Source: Bacillota bacterium (GTDB lineage Bacteria; Bacillota; Clostridia; Oscillospirales; Ruminococcaceae). Taken from it: a DNA stretch of 11,332 nucleotides. The position numbers and the translations under genes were made by a program. Position 1 is the stretch's first letter. The number at the start of each line of letters is the position of its first letter. Below the pieces are notes generated by a model that worked only from the letters and a program-made list of their open reading frames with translations, was not told where the DNA came from and made no database searches. Below are positions 7,410 through 11,332 of this stretch, in pieces. The stretch spans positions 1-11,332 of the forward strand of contig JAEZQD010000104.1 of the NCBI GenBank assembly GCA_023413185.1. Reading direction: 5' to 3'.

Positions 7410-8081
7410 TTACTCCAAAAGCTCCTTGCGCAGGCAGGAGAGAATCTTCTTCTCGCGCCGCGATACCTGCACCTGCGTCATACCAAGCGCATCCGCCGTC
7501 TGCGTCTGCGTCTTGTTTAAAAAATAGCGCAGCACAATCAGCCTGCGGTCCTGCGGTGCAAGGGAGGATACCACCACCTTGAGCGACAGGATATCGGCAA
7601 GCTCCTCCTCGTGGGATACCACGGGGATGTCGTACTGCCCGCCGCCGTCCTCCTCCGCCTCGGTCAGCGACACGGGGGGCAAAGCAGCACCCAGCGCCTC
7701 ACTAATCTCGGCAGGGTCAAGGTCCATCACTCCGGCCAGCTCGCTCACCGTCGGCTCGCGTCCTGTATTTTGCGCAATGCGCTCGCGCTCGCGCGCAACG
7801 CGAAGCGACAGCTCCTTTAGCGTGCGGCTGACCTTAACGGTGCCGCCGTCGCGAAACAGCCTGCGCATCTCGCCCAGTATCACCGGAACGGCATAGGTAG
7901 AAAAGCGTACCCCGCGCGAATGGTCAAACGCGTCAGCCGCCTTAATCAGCCCCATACAGCCTGCCTGAAACAGGTCGTCGTATTCTATTCCACGCCCCTT
8001 AAAGCGGTGCGCGCAGGAATGCACAAGACCAAGGTTGCTCTCCACAACCTCGTCTCTGCTTTTCAGCGTAGCCTCAGTCAT
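7410..8081 (-). CDS. sigF: RNA polymerase sporulation sigma factor F
   Basis: A 223-residue sigma-70 family protein, the first forespore-specific sigma factor. Region 2 shows EYDDLFQAGCMGLIKA (33-48) and RFSTYAVPVILGEMRR (59-74). The stretch DGGTVKVSRTLKEL (78-91) matches sigma F rather than sigma G. Region 3 has GREPTVSELA (107-116), and region 4 has the helix-turn-helix TQTADALGMTQVQVSRREKKIL (194-214). It is held inactive by SpoIIAB. The ATG overlaps the spoIIAB stop by 8 bases (8074-8081), which implies translational coupling, and GAGG lies 8 bases before the ATG inside spoIIAB. An in-frame TAA at 8100-8102 rules out an upstream start, so the protein is genuinely about 25 residues shorter at the N-terminus than the Bacillus subtilis protein. 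Third gene of the operon. Confidence 0.96.
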   Translation of the reverse strand: MTEATLKSRDEVVESNLGLVHSCAHRFKGRGIEYDDLFQAGCMGLIKAADAFDHSRGVRFSTYAVPVILGEMRRLFRDGGTVKVSRTLKELSLRVARERERIAQNTGREPTVSELAGVMDLDPAEISEALGAALPPVSLTEAEEDGGGQYDIPVVSHEEELADILSLKVVVSSLAPQDRRLIVLRYFLNKTQTQTADALGMTQVQVSRREKKILSCLRKELLE

Positions 8082-8520
8082 CCATCGTGCCTCTGGTTTT
8101 TATAGTCTTTGTGAGTGTCACCGTTGTGCCCTTGCTTAAGGTAGACACAACCGACACCTTGTCCATAAACGACTGCATGACGGCAAAGCCCAGACCCGCG
8201 CGCTCGGAGGCGGTACAGGTTGTGAACATTGGTTCCATTGCCTGCTTAATGTCCGGAATGCCGCACCCCTTGTCGCGGATGCGAATGCGGATTCTTCCGT
8301 CGGGGAATATTTTGGCGTTTATGTACACAAGACCGATGCGGTCACGGTAGGCGTGGATGATGCAGTTGGTAACCGCCTCGGATACGGCGGTCTTTACGTC
8401 GGTCAGCTCCTCCACCGTCGGGTCAAGCTGCGCAAAAAATGCGGCGACCGTCACCCGCGCAAACGACTCGTTGGAGCTTTTGCTTTGAAAAACCAGGCTC
8501 ATCTCGTTGATGCTTTTCAT
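8074..8520 (-). CDS. spoIIAB: Anti-sigma F factor, serine kinase SpoIIAB
   Basis: A 148-residue GHKL-type ATPase/kinase that binds sigma F and, in its other role, phosphorylates SpoIIAA. The N box SEAVTNCIIHAY is at 47-58, with Glu48 as likely catalytic base and Asn52 for magnesium. The G1 box DKGCGIPD is at 83-90 and the G2 box RAGLGFAVM at 107-115. Length and motifs agree with the family. ATG at 8520 is preceded by GAAGGG with a spacing of about 12 bases. It starts 47 bases after spoIIAA and overlaps sigF by 8 bases, the classic order spoIIAA-spoIIAB-sigF. Confidence 0.97.
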   Translation of the reverse strand: MKSINEMSLVFQSKSSNESFARVTVAAFFAQLDPTVEELTDVKTAVSEAVTNCIIHAYRDRIGLVYINAKIFPDGRIRIRIRDKGCGIPDIKQAMEPMFTTCTASERAGLGFAVMQSFMDKVSVVSTLSKGTTVTLTKTIKTRGTMDD

Positions 8521-8567
8521 AGTTTTTTCTGTCCCTTCAAAAAAGTTAGAATGGCAAGTCGTCCAAC

Positions 8568-8891
8568 CTAGGTTTTTTTGCTGCCGTTTTCTATGACGGC
8601 AAGGCGGTCAAGCCCCGCAACGCGCATCACCTTTTTCAGCTGCGCCGAGACGTTAACCACCCGCAGCTCGCCGTCAAGAAGCTGCATCTGCTTGTATCTG
8701 CCCATGATAAGCCCGATGCCCGAGCTATCCATAAACGCGACGTCGCGGTAATCTAAGTACAACACCTTGGGCTTGTGGTCAAACAGCGCGGTGTCGATGT
8801 CCTCGCGGATCTCCTTGGCGGAGTGGTGGTCGATATCGCCCACAATCTTCGCCGTCATGGTCTGTTCCTCAAACGTGATGTATACCGGCAT
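8568..8891 (-). CDS. spoIIAA: Anti-sigma F factor antagonist SpoIIAA
   Basis: A 107-residue STAS-domain protein. Unphosphorylated SpoIIAA binds SpoIIAB and frees sigma F in the forespore; SpoIIE resets it by dephosphorylation. The diagnostic FMDSSGIGLIMGRYKQM is at 53-69, and Ser56 corresponds to the phosphorylated Ser58 of Bacillus subtilis. GDIDHHSAKEI (18-28) matches the conserved early loop. I chose ATG at 8891 because MPVYITFEEQ starts the domain and AAAGGAAG (8903-8910) precedes it by 11 bases. The same frame stays open further upstream, to 9332, but that would run across the folC terminator and into folC, so it is not coding. It is about 10 residues shorter than the Bacillus protein at the C-terminus. 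First gene of the operon. Confidence 0.96.
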   Translation of the reverse strand: MPVYITFEEQTMTAKIVGDIDHHSAKEIREDIDTALFDHKPKVLYLDYRDVAFMDSSGIGLIMGRYKQMQLLDGELRVVNVSAQLKKVMRVAGLDRLAVIENGSKKT

Positions 8892-9112
8892 AGTAAAACC
8901 GACTTCCTTTCGTCTTGTAGTCCGCTGTATGGAAGCGTGCGGGCTTGTCCGTCTTTGGGGCAAAGTCAATAAACCTGATAACAGGACCTGTCTTACGCCA
9001 TTTGGGCGATTACCCAGCACGGGCTGCAACAAATCCGCACGAAGGTCGTGCGCAACCGCACGACTAGCATGCGGGGTAATATCAACCGAAACTGAATTGT
9101 TGAGTAAACCGC
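8892..9112 (-). promoter_or_regulatory. spoIIA promoter/leader region
   Basis: These 221 bases between the folC terminator and spoIIAA must carry the operon promoter. In Bacillus and clostridia that promoter is sigma H dependent and activated by phosphorylated Spo0A. I found no convincing sigma H promoter and no intact TTTGTCGAA box here. What is visible is a set of overlapping inverted repeats: CGCACGA (9036-9042), TCGTGCG (9046-9052) and CGCACGA (9057-9063), plus ACAGG-A-CCTGT at 8981-8991. Assignment as the spoIIA control region rests on position. Confidence 0.5.
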
Positions 9113-9151
9113 AAAAAAATAACCCCTTACCCAAATAGGATAAGGGATTAT
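9113..9151 (-). terminator. Rho-independent terminator of folC
   Basis: On the minus strand the RNA folds with TAAGGG... (9141-9146) pairing to CCCTTA (9124-9129), an inner GG/CC pair set, a 5-base loop (9133-9137) and an A-T extension outward (9119-9122 with 9148-9151). It is followed at once by seven U residues (A tract 9113-9119). It lies about 50 bases after the folC stop, separating folC from the spoIIA operon. Confidence 0.88.
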
Positions 9152-9199
9152 CATCAAAATAATGCGCGAAACCGCGCGGCGTATTTGCGCGAAAAAGGC

Positions 9200-10480
9200 T
9201 TAGCTGTGCGCCTCTTTTAGCAAAAGGGGTCGAACCTCGCTTGCAAGGAACAAAGAGCCGCATACAAACACCGTGCCGTCCTTCCCCGCGCGCTGTTTGG
9301 CAAGCGAAAGTGCCTGCGTAAGCTCCCCGCACACGGTGCAGGGAATGCCTTGCCCGCGCGCAAGCTCACACAGCACCGTCTCGTCCTGTGCGTTGACCGC
9401 CTGTGTTCTTGTTACGATAATCTCGTCAAAGACCGGCGCAAGGCGGGTAAGCGCGGCGCGGTAGTCCTTCTCGGCAAGGGAGCTGTACAACAGCACCCGT
9501 CTTGTGCCCACGCGGCTTGCCACCGCCGCCGCCGTCTCGGCACCCTGGGGGTTGTGGGCGCCGTCCAGCACCACGGTGGGGCTGCCCGCAAACACCTCCA
9601 TGCGGGCGGGGATGCGGGTAGTTGCGATGCCCATAACCAGCGCGGCGTCCGATACCGCAAAGCCTGTCTGCCGCAGTACAAGAACCGCATGAACCGCGCA
9701 GATGAGGTTACTGATCTGATGTGCGCCCGCAAGCGGCAGGGTAAACGTAAGCCCCGCGTACTCCACCACGGTGGCAAACACCTCGTCGCGCACCACGCGC
9801 GCGGCACTGCGGTTGCCCTGCACCACCCGGGCGTTTTGCGCGGCGGCGCGCTCGAATAGAACGCCCATCACCTCGGGGGGCAGGGTAGGGTAGCACACCA
9901 CCGTGCCGCGGGGCTTGATAATACCCGCCTTTTCAAACGCAATCTGCTCTAGTGTGTCGCCGAGGATGGCGGTGTGGTCCAGACCGATGTTTGCAATCAC
10001 CGCCACGGCGGGGGTGTTGATCACGTTGGTGGGGTCAAACCGCCCGCCGATGCCCACCTCCAGACACACGATGTCGCAGTTTTGCTCGCAAAACCAATAC
10101 AGCGCGACGGCGGTTACCACCTCAAACTCGCTGGGCGCGTCCAGCTCTGCGGTTACGATATCCACCTGCTGTTTGACCACGGCGGTCACCCGCGCAAGCT
10201 CCGCCGGCGGGATGTACGCGCCGTTTATCTGCATGCGCTCGGTGAAGTCTACCACAAAGGGCGAGATAAACAGCCCCGTCTTGTAACCCGCCTGCCGCAG
10301 TACCGATGCGGTCATCGACACCACCGAGCCCTTGCCGTTGGTGCCTGCCACATGCACGAACGTTAGCTTCTTCTGCGGGTCACCCAGCAGCTCGAGCAGG
10401 CGGGTAATTTTTGAAAGCCCCGCCTTTTTGCCAAAGCGGCGGAACGAATGGATGTAGGAGAGTGCGTCGTTGTAAGTCAT
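9200..10480 (-). CDS. folC: Bifunctional folylpolyglutamate synthase / dihydrofolate synthase
   Basis: A 426-residue Mur-ligase-family enzyme, the normal FolC length. It joins glutamate to dihydropteroate and/or lengthens the polyglutamate tail of tetrahydrofolates, using ATP, in the cytosol. The P-loop VAGTNGKGS is at 44-52, LFISPFVVDFTERMQING at 70-87, the LEVGIGGRFDPTNVI signature at 140-154, DHTAILGDTLEQIAFEKAG at 168-186, and the C-terminal DGAHNPQG at 306-313. ATG at 10480 has GAGG 7 bases upstream and gives the usual N-terminus MTYNDALSYIHS; the longer open frame to 10642 runs over the promoter and hairpin. The gene is flanked by a promoter at its 5' side and a strong terminator at its 3' side, so it seems to be monocistronic. 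Which of the two activities dominates cannot be read from sequence. Confidence 0.95.
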   Translation of the reverse strand: MTYNDALSYIHSFRRFGKKAGLSKITRLLELLGDPQKKLTFVHVAGTNGKGSVVSMTASVLRQAGYKTGLFISPFVVDFTERMQINGAYIPPAELARVTAVVKQQVDIVTAELDAPSEFEVVTAVALYWFCEQNCDIVCLEVGIGGRFDPTNVINTPAVAVIANIGLDHTAILGDTLEQIAFEKAGIIKPRGTVVCYPTLPPEVMGVLFERAAAQNARVVQGNRSAARVVRDEVFATVVEYAGLTFTLPLAGAHQISNLICAVHAVLVLRQTGFAVSDAALVMGIATTRIPARMEVFAGSPTVVLDGAHNPQGAETAAAVASRVGTRRVLLYSSLAEKDYRAALTRLAPVFDEIIVTRTQAVNAQDETVLCELARGQGIPCTVCGELTQALSLAKQRAGKDGTVFVCGSLFLASEVRPLLLKEAHS

Positions 10481-10513
10481 GGTAAAACCTCGAATCGTTA
10501 CGGAGTAAATAGA

Positions 10514-10538
10514 TGTGGCGGGCATGAAGCCCGCCACA
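10514..10538. repeat. Perfect 10-bp GC-rich inverted repeat in the folC 5' region
   Basis: TGTGGCGGGC (10514-10523) and GCCCGCCACA (10529-10538) flank the 5-base loop ATGAA. It lies 34 bases upstream of the folC start codon and directly next to the predicted -10 box (10541-10546). No U tract follows on either strand and no gene ends here, so it is not an ordinary terminator. It may be an operator or a 5'-end mRNA hairpin. Confidence 0.65.
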
Positions 10539-10540
10539 AA

Positions 10541-10569
10541 AGTATAGCATAACCGAGTACAATGGTCGA
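10541..10569 (-). promoter_or_regulatory. Candidate folC promoter with extended -10
   Basis: On the minus strand TGCTATACT gives an extended -10 (TATACT at 10541-10546). The hexamer 17 bases upstream, TCGACC, is a poor -35 box. Initiation would be near 10534, inside the perfect inverted repeat 10514-10538, giving a leader of about 55 bases. Confidence 0.45.
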
Positions 10570-10699
10570 TGAGAAAATGTTTAAACGCGTAGATTGCTTT
10601 AATCACGAAAAGCAAAGGTGGATTGGGCAGGGTGGAGGGCACAAAAATGATATTGCGTTACCATAGTTATATGTTATGACACCAACAACTTGAAAAAGA

Positions 10700-10728
10700 T
10701 TGACAAAAACAAACAAACACAATACAAT
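10700..10728 (+). promoter_or_regulatory. Near-consensus sigma-A promoter
   Basis: TTGACA (10700-10705) is followed after 17 bases of A-rich spacer by TACAAT (10723-10728). It is the best promoter match in the window and lies 43 bases upstream of the small secreted-protein ATG at 10772, with GGAGG at 10759-10763 between them. Confidence 0.8.
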
Positions 10729-10771
10729 TATGATAATTTATTACAAATCATTAGAACGGAGGATAATTAAG

Positions 10772-11070
10772 ATGAAAATAGTCAGAAAGAGTGTTTTGTT
10801 TTTGCACTGATTTTATTGCTTTCTGTATTATGTTATGCTGCATCACCAGACGCCACATATACATACTATTGTACAATGGAACGTGCGGGGTCACGGTATA
10901 TTGGAGAGGTAATGGGGTATAAATACACTTATCTTCTAAGCTATACTGGAAGAACAGACGGTTTTTCGTACAATCCAAGATATTCCACCCATGATTGTAT
11001 TCTTATTACAGAAACCCCTGGGGGAGTTTTCAATACAAAAGCGTGTGCTCTTATGAAGGTATATCAGTAA
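10772..11070 (+). pseudogene. Small secreted tyrosine-rich protein, frameshifted in the signal peptide
   Basis: ATG at 10772 is preceded by GGAGG (8-base spacing) and a near-consensus promoter, yet the frame stops at TGA 10808-10810 after MKIVRKSVLFLH. The -1 frame, entered near the run of five T at 10799-10803, continues cleanly to TAA at 11068-11070. Restoring one T gives a 99-residue protein with basic start MKIVRK, hydrophobic core FFALILLLSVLCYA, and a likely signal peptidase site after CYA or CYAA. The mature part of about 75 residues has some eleven tyrosines and three cysteines (YYCTME, HDCIL, KACAL). I do not recognise the family. The intact start signals and clean downstream frame suggest a recent one-base deletion, a sequencing error in a homopolymer, or, less likely, programmed frameshifting. 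A predicted lipoprotein gene follows after 18 bases. Confidence 0.65.
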
Positions 11071-11088
11071 GGTCAGGTAATCAAAATC

Positions 11089-11332
11089 ATGAACATGCAT
11101 TATTGCCATAGTAGTACTTCTTCATATTCTATATTGTTAATGGTTGTTATCTGTTTGTTTGTGTTATTTGGTTGTGCACCCCGGTTGGAGGATACGAAAC
11201 AGATAAACAGTCTGCCCGCAGAGGTTACGGCGTTTGAGGCTTCCATTGCAAGCAGTTACCGCATTGAGAACGTACAGAATAAAATATCCGCAACCATCGC
11301 GTCCGGCTGCGACCTGTTTGGAGAACTGGAGT
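11089..11332 (+). CDS. Predicted lipoprotein, 3' end outside window
   Basis: An open frame of 81 codons that runs off the right edge. A hydrophobic segment ILLMVVICLFVLFG (res 15-28) leads to a lipobox-like LFGC with Cys29, the expected lipid attachment site, followed by APRLEDTKQINSLPAEV and a hydrophilic, probably helical stretch. This is a type II signal peptide pattern, so the product would be anchored on the outer face of the membrane. The n-region (MNMHYCHSSTSSYS) lacks lysine or arginine, which is odd. The ribosome site is weak (AGGT at 11075-11078); ATG at 11095 is an alternative start. It begins 18 bases after the small secreted-protein gene and is probably co-transcribed from 10700-10728. 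GC content rises sharply within the gene near 11200. Function not recognised. Confidence 0.6.
   Translation, partial: MNMHYCHSSTSSYSILLMVVICLFVLFGCAPRLEDTKQINSLPAEVTAFEASIASSYRIENVQNKISATIASGCDLFGELE

Noticed and set aside
8892..9332. N-terminal extension of the spoIIAA frame to 9332
   Set aside because: It would cross the folC terminator and enter folC; the conserved SpoIIAA N-terminus and ribosome site support 8891.
9350..9859. A 169-codon plus-strand open frame inside folC
   Set aside because: Antisense shadow of conserved folC codons, rich in Arg and His as expected from a GC-rich complementary frame.
10751..10978. A 75-codon minus-strand open frame in the AT-rich right segment
   Set aside because: It overlaps the plus-strand signal-peptide gene, lacks a ribosome site, and the plus-strand promoter and Shine-Dalgarno evidence is much stronger.

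Overview
The window looks like the chromosome of a motile, endospore-forming clostridial Firmicute of moderately high GC. The evidence is a complete spoIIA operon (spoIIAA-spoIIAB-sigF), Gram-positive style Shine-Dalgarno sites, a CheW coupling protein and a large clostridial-type cyclic-di-GMP signalling cluster. I cannot name the genus with confidence; an Oscillospiraceae/Ruminococcaceae-like lineage is a guess from GC and gene style. No insertion sequence, CRISPR array or rRNA is visible.

Layout. Positions 1-50 hold the 5' part of a tRNA-Gly(TCC) on the minus strand, cut by the window edge, with its own strong promoter at 71-100. From 6358 down to 201 runs a minus-strand gene group: a PocR-GAF-PAS-GGDEF-EAL protein (3599-6358), a membrane-bound dCACHE-PAS-GGDEF protein with a catalytically dead EAL-like tail (734-3553), and a CheW-like protein (201-650). 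The first keeps every phosphodiesterase residue and the second keeps only the cyclase motif, so the pair looks like a cytosolic degrader or bifunctional enzyme and a membrane-bound synthase, written next to a chemotaxis adaptor. An AT-rich divergent intergenic region (6359-6640) separates this group from thymidylate kinase on the plus strand (6641-7279). A hairpin at 7332-7374 lies between tmk and the convergent spoIIA operon.

The spoIIA operon (8891 to 7410, minus strand) encodes the anti-anti-sigma factor, the anti-sigma kinase and the forespore sigma factor F. Its promoter region (8892-9112) contains unusual competing hairpins. It is insulated from the upstream folC gene (9200-10480, minus strand) by a good rho-independent terminator at 9113-9151.

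Right of folC the sequence turns strongly AT-rich. A consensus promoter at 10700-10728 drives a small secreted, tyrosine-rich protein of unknown function whose signal peptide is broken by a one-base frameshift. Just after it comes the start of a predicted lipoprotein gene that runs off the window. This right-hand segment is the least ordinary part by composition; the c-di-GMP/CheW group is the most interesting functionally.
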